DNA from: an uncultured Bacilli bacterium
Lineage (GTDB): Bacteria > Bacillota_I > Bacilli_A > RF39 > UBA660
Reading direction: 5' to 3'
Length of the DNA stretch: 30,496 nucleotides
NCBI GenBank assembly: GCA_934096535.1
Contig: CAKOMC010000016.1
Location: forward strand, 1-30,496
Part shown: positions 14,507 to 23,766 of the stretch, one piece after another
Layout of the letters: every line of letters starts with the position of its first letter
Position numbering within the stretch: position 1 is the first letter of the stretch
Notes under the pieces: model-generated
What the model was told of the DNA's origin: nothing
Database searches by the model: none
Seen by the model: the letters and a program-made list of their open reading frames with translations, nothing else
Made by a program: the position numbers and the translations under genes

Positions 14507-15592
14507 ATGATAAAGAAATTTATAAAATATTTTGTTATATTGGTACTTTTGGCAGGAGTCATTGGATTACTTGCTTGTAAAACAGTTAATTTATATATAG
14601 AGAAAACATATGGTGATGTAAAAGCTGATGCTTCGCCTAAGAATGATGATTTTGAAGAAAATAAGGAACTTCTAAGTAAAAATGAAGAAATGCCTGATTA
14701 TGATTATGATTACCAAAATGAATTTAATCCAGGAGAAAAGTTAGATAGAAATATTGATAGACTAGATATAAATTCTTATTCTTATGTAAAAAATGAATTG
14801 ACGGCTTTGAATACAGATTTTACCGTAAGTGATGGGGTTAAAAATTTACTATATCAGACTGTTAATAACTATAAGTCCTATTCTTCTATTTATGTAATAG
14901 ATATGGCTACGTGGGCATCTTTTGGTTATAATGTTGATCAAGCTTATCAAACGGCTAGTGTAATTAAATCAGCATACTGTTTATATCTTTATAAGCAAGT
15001 AAGTATTGGCAATATAAACTTAGATGAAGAAATACCATATACTTATAATTATTATAATAGTGGAACTGGTACCGTTAAATTGAGTCCTGTTGGGACAATG
15101 TATTCGATTAGAGATTTAATAAAATTAACTGTTGTGTATAGTGATAATGTTGCCTATAAAATGTTACATGGGCATTTTGGAGTCAGTGGTTATAATGCAA
15201 TGCTAGATGAATTAGGGATAAAAAAGTTACATTTGTCTTTGTATAATCCTTGGGGCCTTACTGATTTAAGAAGTATGGCGATGATTTGGCAAGAAATATA
15301 CCATTTTGCCACTGAAAATTCTTGGGGAGAAGAGTATTTAAACTTACTTTCTACTAATGCTTATAATTATTTTAAAAATACTATTCCCAATATTAGCAGC
15401 GCTACTAAGGAAGGATTCACTAAAGATGTAACCATTTCTTCGGGAGTTTTGTTTGGCTATCACCCAATGATTGTTTTAGCTAGTGCTAAGTCAAGCTATG
15501 ATTATAGTTCTTATCGTCAGGTAAAGAAATTATTAACAATTATAAATAAGATTATTAATGAGTATACAGCATATTTGGTTACTAAAGAATAA
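14507..15592 (+). CDS. Serine hydrolase, class A beta-lactamase/PBP-like fold, 361 aa
   Basis: A membrane segment or lipoprotein signal (residues 8-24, with C24 in a GLLAC context) is followed by an acidic, Tyr/Asp-rich linker (about 40-95) and a serine hydrolase domain. The nucleophile motif SVIK (S151, K154) and the SDN motif (212-214, YSDNVAYKML) fit class A beta-lactamase-like enzymes. The third motif, normally KTG, reads KEG (301-303), so antibiotic hydrolysis is unlikely; a wall-associated esterase or peptidase role is more likely. ATG 14507 is chosen because AAGGA lies six bases upstream; the in-frame TTG at 14501 would have no spacing. Confidence 0.78.
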   Translation: MIKKFIKYFVILVLLAGVIGLLACKTVNLYIEKTYGDVKADASPKNDDFEENKELLSKNEEMPDYDYDYQNEFNPGEKLDRNIDRLDINSYSYVKNELTALNTDFTVSDGVKNLLYQTVNNYKSYSSIYVIDMATWASFGYNVDQAYQTASVIKSAYCLYLYKQVSIGNINLDEEIPYTYNYYNSGTGTVKLSPVGTMYSIRDLIKLTVVYSDNVAYKMLHGHFGVSGYNAMLDELGIKKLHLSLYNPWGLTDLRSMAMIWQEIYHFATENSWGEEYLNLLSTNAYNYFKNTIPNISSATKEGFTKDVTISSGVLFGYHPMIVLASAKSSYDYSSYRQVKKLLTIINKIINEYTAYLVTKE

Positions 15593-15620
15593 TGTCTATT
15601 GGGCATTGTTCTTTTATTTT
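15591..15620 (+). terminator. Probable terminator after the serine hydrolase gene
   Basis: Six-pair stem AATGTC / GGCATT with one G-T pair (15591-15607), followed after GTTC by a T-rich tract. Confidence 0.5.
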
Positions 15621-15661
15621 TCACAAAACTGTGATATATTGATTATGGTAAGGTGGTTGTA

Positions 15662-16375
15662 GTGAAATTTATTGAAATAAAAAATTGTTCAAAAGTATAT
15701 AAAAATGGTGTTACAGCATTAGCAAATGTTAATTTAAGTATCAAAAAGGGCGAGTTTGTTTTTATTATTGGCCCAACAGCTTCTGGAAAATCAACTTTAA
15801 TTAAAATGCTTTATCGTGAGGAAAGACCAACCGAAGGCGAAGTTTATGTTGGCGGAATTAATGTTGGCAAACTAAGAAATGGTAAAGTTTATAAATTGCG
15901 TCGTAAACTAGGCGTGGTGTTTCAGGATTTTAAATTACTTCCTAAACTTACAGTTTATGAAAATGTAGCTTTTCCTTTAGAGACTCAAGGCTTTAAAGCT
16001 AGTGAGATAAAACCTAAAGTTATGACAGCTTTAGAATTAGTCGGTCTTAAAGAAAAAGTAAGAAGTATGCCTAAGGAATTATCTGGGGGAGAAATGCAAA
16101 GAGTATGTATTGCTAGAGCCATTGTTAATGAACCCAAAGTGTTAATATGTGATGAACCAACGGGAAATTTAGATCCAGAAACTTCTAAAGATATTATGAA
16201 AACCATAAATAGAATTAATAAAGAATTAGGCACTACCGTTGTAATGGCAACCCATGATAAAGATATTGTTAATCAAATGAAGAAAAGGGTTATTACGATT
16301 GAAGATGGTGTTAAGGTAAGTGATATAGAAAGAGGTGAATATAAAGTTTATGAAGTACATGAGAATATTGACTAG
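15662..16375 (+). CDS. ftsE: Cell division ATP-binding protein FtsE
   Basis: 237 aa from GTG 15662, preferred because AAGGTGG lies five bases upstream; the in-frame GTG at 15653 is part of that RBS. An ABC ATPase with Walker A GPTASGKST (37-45), signature LSGGEMQR, Walker B VLICDEPTGNLD and the switch histidine in MATHDK. FtsE and FtsX form a membrane complex that activates a peptidoglycan hydrolase at the division site or sidewall. Its end overlaps the start of ftsX by 26 bases, and a cognate M23 protein follows, so the functional set is complete. Confidence 0.95.
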   Translation: MKFIEIKNCSKVYKNGVTALANVNLSIKKGEFVFIIGPTASGKSTLIKMLYREERPTEGEVYVGGINVGKLRNGKVYKLRRKLGVVFQDFKLLPKLTVYENVAFPLETQGFKASEIKPKVMTALELVGLKEKVRSMPKELSGGEMQRVCIARAIVNEPKVLICDEPTGNLDPETSKDIMKTINRINKELGTTVVMATHDKDIVNQMKKRVITIEDGVKVSDIERGEYKVYEVHENID

Positions 16376-17243
16376 AAATTTTCGCGATGGTATCCGCAGT
16401 GTTTTTAGAAATTTTAGTCTTTCTATTGCCTCTATTACTTGTATAACGATAACACTTGTTTTGGTAGCTATTGCGATGGTAATAAGTGCCAATGTTGATC
16501 ATTTTACAAAAAGATTAGAGGAAACTTTGACGATTGTTGTTTATTTAAAAGAAGATGTTACAGAAGAAGAACGAAACACAATTGAAGAAAAAATAAAAGG
16601 ATTGAATAACTACGAATCATTAATATATAAATCAAAAGACGATTGGAAACAAGAAATGATAGATTCTAGTGAAGAACTTGGGACGACATTAAGTTATTTA
16701 GATACGAATCCTTTATTAGATTCAATAACAGTTAAAGTTACAGATATTAAAAGTTTATCTTACGCTGCCGAGGCTATTAGAAATATGGAAGGTGTTAAAT
16801 CGGCTAAATATGGTGAAGATAGTGTTGATAAGTTAGTCTTTATCTTTGATGTAGTTGAAAAAGCGATGGTTGTAATTGTGTGTGCCTTAATTTTAGTAAC
16901 AGCTTTCCTGATTAGCAATACAATTAAATTAACTATTTTTTCCAGAAGAAATGAAATTGAAATAAAAAGACTAGTTGGAACCAGTAATTTTGCTATAAGA
17001 CAACCATTTATAATTGAGGGCTTTATTTTAGGAATTATTGGTTCTATAATTCCAATAATTATCACTATTTATGGGTATATTTTGATTTATGATCATTTTG
17101 ATGGTTACTTATTTTCCCATATTGTTGAGCTTATTAAACCAATGAATTTAGTATGGTTTGTTTCAATAATTTTAATGGTAGTTGGTGGTTTAGTTGGAAT
17201 GTTTGGCAGTAGTAGGGCTGTTAGAAAGTATTTGAAAATATAA
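16350..17243 (+). CDS. ftsX: Cell division membrane protein FtsX
   Basis: 297 aa from ATG 16350, which follows GAGGTGA in the upstream frame; an in-frame GTG at 16335 lies inside that site. The first membrane helix (about 20-47) precedes an extracellular domain (about 50-165, TLTIVVYLKEDVTEEE ... ITVKVTD ... VDKLVFIFDVVEKA) and three more helices near the C-terminus (from about 170, 220 and 265), the usual FtsX topology. The extracellular loop is expected to contact the M23/coiled-coil protein encoded next. The stop shares one base with that gene's ATG (TAATG). Confidence 0.93.
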   Translation: MKYMRILTRNFRDGIRSVFRNFSLSIASITCITITLVLVAIAMVISANVDHFTKRLEETLTIVVYLKEDVTEEERNTIEEKIKGLNNYESLIYKSKDDWKQEMIDSSEELGTTLSYLDTNPLLDSITVKVTDIKSLSYAAEAIRNMEGVKSAKYGEDSVDKLVFIFDVVEKAMVVIVCALILVTAFLISNTIKLTIFSRRNEIEIKRLVGTSNFAIRQPFIIEGFILGIIGSIIPIIITIYGYILIYDHFDGYLFSHIVELIKPMNLVWFVSIILMVVGGLVGMFGSSRAVRKYLKI

Positions 17244-18463
17244 TGAAGAAAATAGTAAGCTATAGTTTTAGATTAATTTTAGTTGTTTTGATGTTAATTC
17301 CTTATTTTGTGGAACCTTTTAGTGTTATGGCTGCTACAAATAATAGCAAGGCTACGACTATTGCGGGATTAAGAAAAGAATTAGAGGCTTTAAAGAAGCA
17401 AAAAACGGATGCCCAAAACGATAAAAAGCAAACCCAAAATCAAATAAAGCAAAATAAGCAGGCTGTCGAAAATGCCAGAGCCGAACAACAGCAAATTGCC
17501 AGTTCGGTAGTGGATGCCGAAGAAAAAATTAAGAAAAGTAATGAAGATATTGCTAAAGCTAAAGAAGATGTTGATTTAGTACTTAAATATTATCAACTAA
17601 GTACTAATCAAAATGAATATTTAGAATATATTACGGGGGCTTCTAGTCCGACTGATTTAATTATGCGGGTTGAAGCAGTATCACAATTGTCTAGCTATTA
17701 TAAAAATAAGATTGATGAGTTAGATGGTTTGATTAAAGAAAATGAACAATTAAAAGTAGATTTAGCTAATAAAAATACTCAGTTAGATGAAAAAATAGCT
17801 AATACTTCTCAAGCAATTTCTAAATTAAATAATCAGTTAGAAGAAATTAATGATATCAATGAAGATATAGATTCTCAGATTAAAAATCAACAGACTTTAA
17901 TTGATTATTATAAAACCATTTGTAATAGTGAAACTCAATTATTAACTTCTTGTACATCTGTTCAAGCTTCAGCTGGATGGTTAAAACCGGTTACTAAAGG
18001 AAAGATTAACTCGCGTTGGGGTTACCGAAATCCTGTACTTAATACCGGAAGTTTCCATAATGCTCACGATATTGGGGGTAATGCCGAAGGAACTCCTGCT
18101 TATGCCGCAGCAGCTGGAACGGTTGCAGCGATAACTCGTAAATCCAGCTGTGGAGGCAATATTGTTTATGTTCATGTTAATGTTTTAGGTAAAGCCTATA
18201 CAATGCAGTATGCCCACCTTTTAGCAATTAAAGTTAAAGTCGGTGATAAAGTTACTACTAACACAGTTATTGGTTTAATTGGTGGTGGTTCAACAGCGAA
18301 AGCTAACGGTGGTTATGATAGATGTACAACTGGTACTCATCTTCACTTTGGGGTTTCTAAAGGTTATTATTTGAAGGATTATACAAGTTGGTCGAAGTTT
18401 ATTGCTAATTCAATCGAACCTCCCGGATATCCTAAAACTGGTGTTTGGTGGTATTCAAGATAA
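17243..18463 (+). CDS. FtsEX-linked coiled-coil M23 peptidase (EnvC/PcsB-like role)
   Basis: 406 aa. A signal peptide ends near VMA-A (residue 30). A long coiled coil rich in Lys/Gln/Glu follows (about 38-225), then an M23 domain (about 245-400). H272 and D276 (HNAHD), H325 (YAHL) and HLH at 366-368 are all present, so the peptidase should be catalytically active, unlike the degenerate EnvC of E. coli. Position directly after ftsX with a one-base overlap indicates that it is the FtsEX-controlled hydrolase. Four cysteines (C227, C237, C303, C361) are unusual for an exported Firmicutes protein and could form disulfides. A terminator follows. Confidence 0.9.
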   Translation: MKKIVSYSFRLILVVLMLIPYFVEPFSVMAATNNSKATTIAGLRKELEALKKQKTDAQNDKKQTQNQIKQNKQAVENARAEQQQIASSVVDAEEKIKKSNEDIAKAKEDVDLVLKYYQLSTNQNEYLEYITGASSPTDLIMRVEAVSQLSSYYKNKIDELDGLIKENEQLKVDLANKNTQLDEKIANTSQAISKLNNQLEEINDINEDIDSQIKNQQTLIDYYKTICNSETQLLTSCTSVQASAGWLKPVTKGKINSRWGYRNPVLNTGSFHNAHDIGGNAEGTPAYAAAAGTVAAITRKSSCGGNIVYVHVNVLGKAYTMQYAHLLAIKVKVGDKVTTNTVIGLIGGGSTAKANGGYDRCTTGTHLHFGVSKGYYLKDYTSWSKFIANSIEPPGYPKTGVWWYSR

Positions 18464-18502
18464 AATTAAATTTAAGATATTAGTAATTTAAAATAAAAAA
18501 AG

Positions 18503-18548
18503 AACTATATTAGAAAATCGAAAGACGAAATTCAAATATAGTTTTTTT
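18503..18548 (+). terminator. Intrinsic terminator of the ftsEX operon
   Basis: Nine-bp stem AACTATATT (18503-18511) / AATATAGTT (18535-18543), loop of 23, then a run of seven T. Confidence 0.7.
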
Positions 18549-18670
18549 GATGTGAGCCGAAGTAAGGTATTAGAATTAGAAAATATAGAAGTTATATTAC
18601 TTTAGTTAATTAGTTGATATTAGTTATAAATGGGGTAATTTTATGAATATAACTTGTATTTGCTCACATC
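18549..18670 (+). repeat. Nested inverted repeats between the ftsEX operon and whiA
   Basis: An outer perfect 9-bp repeat (GATGTGAGC 18549-18557, GCTCACATC 18662-18670) encloses an inner perfect 10-bp repeat (AAGTTATATT 18589-18598, AATATAACTT 18646-18655). Both can form in one RNA. A 28-codon ORF (18643-18729) starts inside the inner 3' arm region. The rest of the gap to 19012 is A-rich, with a TATAAT at about 18786 as the only promoter-like element; I see no other feature there. Confidence 0.5.
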
Positions 18671-19012
18671 GATTGGTAGAATATCATATTGTTTTTAATT
18701 GTTCAAAAGGCTATTTTTTCAAAATATAATAAGAATTTTGACCAAAGGCAAAAGTTTTGTATGAAAAAAGAGAAAGTTTAGATATAATATTGTTGATAAT
18801 TTAAAAGTTTAATAAAAAATATAAAAAGTAATAAAGTTTTCAAAAATGGATAAATAAAAAAACAAGAAGAGAATAATTTAAAAAAAGATTTATTTAAAAT
18901 GTTATTTATAAAAAGTTATTAACTAAAAAAATTACGAAAATTAAAATAAGAAAAGAAGATAAATAATAAAATAAATATAGGAAATAATACTAAGAAAAGA
19001 AAGGTGATATTT

Positions 19013-19942
19013 ATGACTTATACAACAAGGATAAAAGATGAAATTGCCCATTTAGATACGGATGTTGTGGAAGCTATTGCAGAACTTTCGGCTTTTATTC
19101 GGTTTGCCGGTGATATCAAAAATGACGAAATAGTCCTGACGATGGAAAATGCTTCGGTTGCTAGAAGAATATACTCTTTAATGAAGATGTGCTTTCAAGT
19201 CCGACCTAAGATGACGGTTAGAATTCAAAATCGCTTTCGGGTTAAACAGATTTATATTTTAACTTATAATAATAATATAAATGCTGTTTTAGAAAAGTTA
19301 AATATATTTGAAAATGGTATTAAGGTTATGCCTAATGCTTATATGCTAGCGACAAAGGAAGAAAAAATTGCTTTCTTGCGTGGTCTTTTTTTAGCCACTG
19401 GCAGTGTAAGTAATCCTCAAACAAGTGGTTATCACATGGAAATGAGTGTTGCTTCAAAAGAAGAAGCAAACTTAATTGTTCACTTGTTAAAGGAGTTTAA
19501 TGTGGTATCGAAAATTTTAAAACGAAAAACTAAATATATGGTTTATGTAAAACAAGCCGAAATGATTAGTGATACTTTAAAAATGTTTGGGGCAATAAAT
19601 AGTATGTTTTTCTTTGAGGATATAAGAATTTATAGGGACCATAAAAATATGGTTAATCGTCTTAATAATTGTGAAATTGCTAACCAAGAAAAAACTACCA
19701 TAACGGGACTTAAACAGTTAGAAGATATAGAATATTTAAAAAAACATGATTTAATCGGTCTTTTAGATGAACGAATTCAAGAAGTTATTGAGTATCGTTT
19801 GAAATACCCTGAAACATCTTATCAAGAACTTGCTGAGATTGTGTCAACTGAAAGTGGAAAGTCTATTAGTAAGTCGGGAATTAATCATTATTTTAGAAAG
19901 ATAAAAGAATTAGTAAATAGACATAAGAATAAGAATGATTAA
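19013..19942 (+). CDS. whiA: WhiA, sporulation/division regulator-like DNA-binding protein
   Basis: 309 aa from ATG 19013 (AAGGTG six bases upstream; the in-frame GTG 19004 is part of that site). The N-terminal half is the LAGLIDADG-type homing-endonuclease-derived fold (TTRIKDEIAH, AELSAFIRFAGDI, FLRGLFLATGSVSNP, GYHMEMSV). The C-terminal half is the WhiA helix-turn-helix domain (RLNNCEIANQEKT ... YPETSYQELAEIVS ... SKSGINHYFRKIKEL). In Bacillus WhiA acts in cell division and chromosome segregation, with no nuclease activity. In most Firmicutes it follows rapZ and yvcK; neither is next to it here. Confidence 0.95.
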   Translation: MTYTTRIKDEIAHLDTDVVEAIAELSAFIRFAGDIKNDEIVLTMENASVARRIYSLMKMCFQVRPKMTVRIQNRFRVKQIYILTYNNNINAVLEKLNIFENGIKVMPNAYMLATKEEKIAFLRGLFLATGSVSNPQTSGYHMEMSVASKEEANLIVHLLKEFNVVSKILKRKTKYMVYVKQAEMISDTLKMFGAINSMFFFEDIRIYRDHKNMVNRLNNCEIANQEKTTITGLKQLEDIEYLKKHDLIGLLDERIQEVIEYRLKYPETSYQELAEIVSTESGKSISKSGINHYFRKIKELVNRHKNKND

Positions 19943-20070
19943 TTAATATTTAACGATGGTAATTTTATTTAGAAGTAAAAAATGTTTGAAAGTATGATAC
20001 AGATATTTAAAAATATATTTTGATTTGGATATTGCCGTTAAAAAAATTTTAATTGTCAAAAATATTCTAG

Positions 20071-20099
20071 TTGTATTACATGAATAATGATGGTAATAA
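20071..20099 (+). promoter_or_regulatory. Candidate promoter of the anchored exported protein gene
   Basis: TTGTAT (20071-20076), 17-nt spacer and TAATAA (20094-20099) with a TGG extension, some 20 bases before the RBS. Confidence 0.4.
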
Positions 20100-20122
20100 T
20101 ATAAAAGTATAGAGGAGTTGTA

Positions 20123-21523
20123 ATGAACAATAATAGTGATTTAAAGAAAAATTTGCTTTATAAAAATGGAGATGAAAATTTTAATTTAGGTAAGAAAATT
20201 CAATCTAGTAAGTGGTTTAAAATATGTGTTTTTTCGTTAATAATGCTGGGCATTTTAAGTGTTAGTTTTTTAACCTTAATGAATAATCCAAAGTATGTTA
20301 TTAAGCAAAGTATAATTAAAACTTTTAAAAAAATTGATAATGTTGAGCATTTGGATAGAAAAATGCAATTTGAGGCCAATATTAAATTGAAAGGCGATTT
20401 ATTAAGTAATACTTTAAATAAAGATTCTTTTAGTATAAATGGTTTTGTTGATTTGGATAATGAAAAATTACAACTATCAGGTAGTGTTTTAGAAAACAAT
20501 CAGAATATTATTGATGGCACTGTATTTTATGATGGAGATAAAACCTATATTGCAAGTTCGAATCTTTTAGATAATGTTTATGATGTTTCAGATTGTACTG
20601 ATAAAAATGATTTTGCTTGCAAGTTAACTAATTTTCAATTATTTAAAAAAGATAATTTAGGGGTTAGTTCTAAAGAGGTTTCGATAGATAAAGCAATTGA
20701 TGGTTTAAAGAGTGCTATTTTAGATAGTGTTAATAATAATAATACTTATCGTAACAAAGGAACATTTAATGAGGAAAATGTTAATTTTAAAAAATATACT
20801 TTAAAATTAGATAAAGATACAGTAAGTAGTATTTATAGTAAATTGAATGATTCCGCTAAATATTATTTGAATAAAATTGTTTATAATTTTATTGATGATG
20901 TTAATTCAAAGATAGATGCCGATAAAATTATTGTAAATGCTATAAATGATATGCAAGAAGGTTTAGAGATAAATATTTATACTTCAGGTCTTTTAAATAA
21001 ATTTGCTATGATTGAAATAGGTAATAGTAGTAGCGTTGTTCATTTTAGTTATACGGTTAGTTCTAAAAAAATGAGTTTAAGTTTACCAAAAACTGGTTAT
21101 AAGTTAGAAACTACTAAGGATGATGGTGGTAAAATAAGTGGGACGATTTATGCTAAAAATAAATTGTTGACTAGTTTTAATTATTATGATGCTGATGATG
21201 CTTCAACTTTTAGCAGTAAATTTACTCGTTTAGGAATGACTTTTAATGTTAATGCTAATAATAAGTTAGATAAAAGTAGTCAAGATAAAATAAAGGGATT
21301 GTTAAATATCAATATTTCTTTAGATGCTTTTATTTATAAGACTAATATAAGTACTAATGTTGATTACAATGCTTCTAATAAAATTAGTATGGCTTCTTTA
21401 AATGTTAGCAAGACTCGTTCTTATAGTGAAATGTCGCAGGTGGAAAAAGACAATGTTAGTTCTAAGGTACAAGATTTTTGGGATAATATTTTTGGCTCTT
21501 GGTCGCTATGGAATTTTGATTAG
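20123..21523 (+). CDS. Membrane-anchored exported protein of unknown function, 466 aa
   Basis: I do not recognise a named family. A cytoplasmic N-terminus of about 30 residues precedes one membrane helix (about 32-53), and the large remainder should lie outside. The body is rich in Ser/Asn/Lys/Asp and alternating strands (KLKGDLLSNTLNKDSFSINGFVD, LQLSGSVLENN, INIYTSGLLNKF, ISGTIYAKNK). This resembles lipid- or polymer-binding beta-sheet folds seen in LolA-like and DUF-type envelope proteins, but that is only a structural impression. The Trp-containing C-terminus (FWDNIFGSWSLWNFD) is distinctive. GGAG lies before the ATG. It is a single-gene unit with a promoter candidate and a strong terminator. 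Confidence 0.7.
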   Translation: MNNNSDLKKNLLYKNGDENFNLGKKIQSSKWFKICVFSLIMLGILSVSFLTLMNNPKYVIKQSIIKTFKKIDNVEHLDRKMQFEANIKLKGDLLSNTLNKDSFSINGFVDLDNEKLQLSGSVLENNQNIIDGTVFYDGDKTYIASSNLLDNVYDVSDCTDKNDFACKLTNFQLFKKDNLGVSSKEVSIDKAIDGLKSAILDSVNNNNTYRNKGTFNEENVNFKKYTLKLDKDTVSSIYSKLNDSAKYYLNKIVYNFIDDVNSKIDADKIIVNAINDMQEGLEINIYTSGLLNKFAMIEIGNSSSVVHFSYTVSSKKMSLSLPKTGYKLETTKDDGGKISGTIYAKNKLLTSFNYYDADDASTFSSKFTRLGMTFNVNANNKLDKSSQDKIKGLLNINISLDAFIYKTNISTNVDYNASNKISMASLNVSKTRSYSEMSQVEKDNVSSKVQDFWDNIFGSWSLWNFD

Positions 21524-21595
21524 TATCTATTAATAAAAAGATAAGAATTTAAAAAAATGCTTTAGATAAACTTAATAATTTATGTTGACTATATT

Positions 21596-21641
21596 GCGTA
21601 ATAATTGATTGCTAAATGCGATTGATTGTTACGCTTTTTTT
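21596..21641 (+). terminator. Intrinsic terminator after the exported protein gene
   Basis: Stem GCGTAA (21596-21601) / TTACGC (21629-21634) and a run of seven T. The loop contains a direct repeat of ATTGATTG. Confidence 0.75.
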
Positions 21642-21788
21642 GTTATTTAGCTGAAATATAAGAGGTCTGTAAGTATAAAACTTATTTAACTATGATTTTT
21701 TAGTTCTAAAGATATATAAAAGAAATAAAATTTAAAAGACTTTTAAAAATATTTTTGATATAATTTAAGAAAGAATAGAAGGTTATTT

Positions 21789-23447
21789 ATGAGTGATAAG
21801 ATTAAAATTGTTTACAATAATGGTAAAGAGTTGGAAGTTGATAAAAATACAAAAATAATTGATATAGTAAAATTATTGCCCCCACCAATAAAAACAAGAG
21901 TGGTTGGCTCAAAAATAGACAATGCTATTGTAAGCATGGATACGAAATTAAAGAGAGATACTGTTATTAATTTCATTGATAGCAATGATTTAGCTGGTTA
22001 TAAAATGTATCAAGCTGGTTTAAAGTTTGTTTTTTTAGCAGCCATTTATGATATTTTTGGTAAAGAAATTGAGGCAAGTTTTGATCATTCGATTATGCGT
22101 GGTATGCATATAACAATTAAAGGTTTGCAGATTACTAATAAAGAGATTATTAGAATTAAAGAACGGATGACTAAGATAATTAATGATGATTTAAGAATAT
22201 TAAAGATGAATGTTCTTAGCAAAGAAATGGTTGAATTTTATAAAAAAGAAAAGAAAATTCCTAATTGCTATAATGTTTTAAATATTGATGATGCTTTAGT
22301 AACGCTGTATAAACTAGAAAATTACTTTGATTATTTTTATGTAGAAATGCCTTATAGTACTGGCTGTTTAAGCAGATTTGATTTAGTAGCTTTAAATGAT
22401 TCAGAAGTAGTCTTACTATTTCCAACACCAAGAACTAAGAATGAAGTTCCATCTTATGTCCATTATGAAAAGGTTATTGAATGTTTTAAAAATGAAAAAA
22501 AATGGCTGAAGAGCCTAGATATTCCTTATGTTTATCAGGTTAATAAAGTGGTAGCTAGTGGTAAAATTAAAGATTTAATTCGTTTAAGTGAAATTAATTA
22601 CGATAATAAAATTCATGAAGTTGCTACGAAGATATTAGAAAGAAATAGTAAGTTTGTTATGATTGCTGGTCCTTCAAGTAGTGGGAAAACAACAACATGT
22701 AAAAAGCTATCTTTGGACTTACAGGCACGAGGCATTAAAACTTTAACTATTAGTGTTGATGATTATTTTAAAAATCGGGTTGATACGCCAAAGCTTCCTG
22801 ATGGAAAGTATGACTTTGAAAGTATTTCTTCTATAGATGTTGAAAGTTTAAACAAGGATATTAATGATTTATTAGTTGGTAAAGAAGTTTCTCTTCCTAC
22901 TTATAATTTTGTGTCAGGAGTTAGAGAATTTGTTAAGGGAAAGACAAAGATTGATAGCAATTACATTATTTTAATGGAAGGTTTGCATTGTTTAAATGAT
23001 GAACTAACACCATACATAAATAATGATATTAAGTACAAAATATATTTGAGTCCTTTTATGCCTCTTAATTTAGATAGTAACAACTATATAAGTACGACTG
23101 ATTTGCGCTTGATAAGAAGAATGATAAGGGATAACAGAACAAGAGGAAATGATGTTAGTAAAACAATTTGTTCATGGCAAGATGTTCGAAGCGGCGAGGA
23201 AAAGTACATTTTCCCTTATATTAATACTAGTGATGTTATTATTAATACTTCGTTAGTATATGAGTTAGGTGTTTTGAAGGTTTTTGCAGAGCCCCTTCTT
23301 TACTCGGTTGGTACTGATTCGGTGTATTATGAAGAAGCAAGAAGACTTATCAATTTCTTGAAGAATTATTATCCAATCTCTAGTGAATATATTGCTGATG
23401 ATTGTGTACTTCGGGAATTTATTGGGGGTTCATGTTTTGAAAGTTGA
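21789..23447 (+). CDS. TGS-domain nucleoside (uridine-type) kinase, 552 aa
   Basis: Three parts. A TGS-like domain lies at about 1-65. A region like the second domain of threonyl-tRNA synthetase lies at about 75-150 (HSIMRGMHITIKG). A C-terminal phosphoribulokinase/uridine kinase domain starts at about 285 with Walker A GPSSSGKTT (294-302), then SVDDYFKN, LPTYNF, LMEGLHCLND and RRMIRDNRTRGND. The family is common in Firmicutes and annotated as nucleoside kinase; the substrate is presumably a pyrimidine nucleoside. GAAGG lies shortly before the ATG, and a TATAAT at 21759-21764 with AAGACT 17 bases upstream is the likely promoter. No clear terminator follows. Confidence 0.88.
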   Translation: MSDKIKIVYNNGKELEVDKNTKIIDIVKLLPPPIKTRVVGSKIDNAIVSMDTKLKRDTVINFIDSNDLAGYKMYQAGLKFVFLAAIYDIFGKEIEASFDHSIMRGMHITIKGLQITNKEIIRIKERMTKIINDDLRILKMNVLSKEMVEFYKKEKKIPNCYNVLNIDDALVTLYKLENYFDYFYVEMPYSTGCLSRFDLVALNDSEVVLLFPTPRTKNEVPSYVHYEKVIECFKNEKKWLKSLDIPYVYQVNKVVASGKIKDLIRLSEINYDNKIHEVATKILERNSKFVMIAGPSSSGKTTTCKKLSLDLQARGIKTLTISVDDYFKNRVDTPKLPDGKYDFESISSIDVESLNKDINDLLVGKEVSLPTYNFVSGVREFVKGKTKIDSNYIILMEGLHCLNDELTPYINNDIKYKIYLSPFMPLNLDSNNYISTTDLRLIRRMIRDNRTRGNDVSKTICSWQDVRSGEEKYIFPYINTSDVIINTSLVYELGVLKVFAEPLLYSVGTDSVYYEEARRLINFLKNYYPISSEYIADDCVLREFIGGSCFES

Positions 23448-23766
23448 AAGTTTTTATAATTGTTTTAGGACTTGATTAGTTAAAAAGTAAGATATAAAAT
23501 GGACGCAGTATTTAAGTAAAATGGTTTGAATAAAGAAAAAAATATTAAATACCGTAAATAGTAAGATATAATGCTTGGAAATACGATTGTGAATGTCCTA
23601 TATATAATAAGGAAAAAATTCCTATGACTTATTGTATCTTATGTATATAGTAGGATACATTAAATATTAAGTTTTGGCAAGGATATTTTGGTTAAAAATG
23701 AAGATTATAAAATATTTTAGATAAATAATAATAAAAAAATAATGAATAAAAGGAAGGTAATAAAAA
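23448..23766 (+). other. Gene-free stretch before gap with several small stems
   Basis: No ORF is supported in these 319 bases. Three local inverted repeats stand out: GTATTTAA (23508-23515) / TTAAATAC (23545-23552); ATAAGGAA (23607-23614) / TTCCTAT (23619-23625); TGTATC (23633-23638) / GATACA (23654-23659). Two copies of AAGATATAA occur, at about 23489 and 23563. Two TATAAT boxes are present without good -35 boxes. It may be a structured gap leader, or AT-rich noise. Confidence 0.3.
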
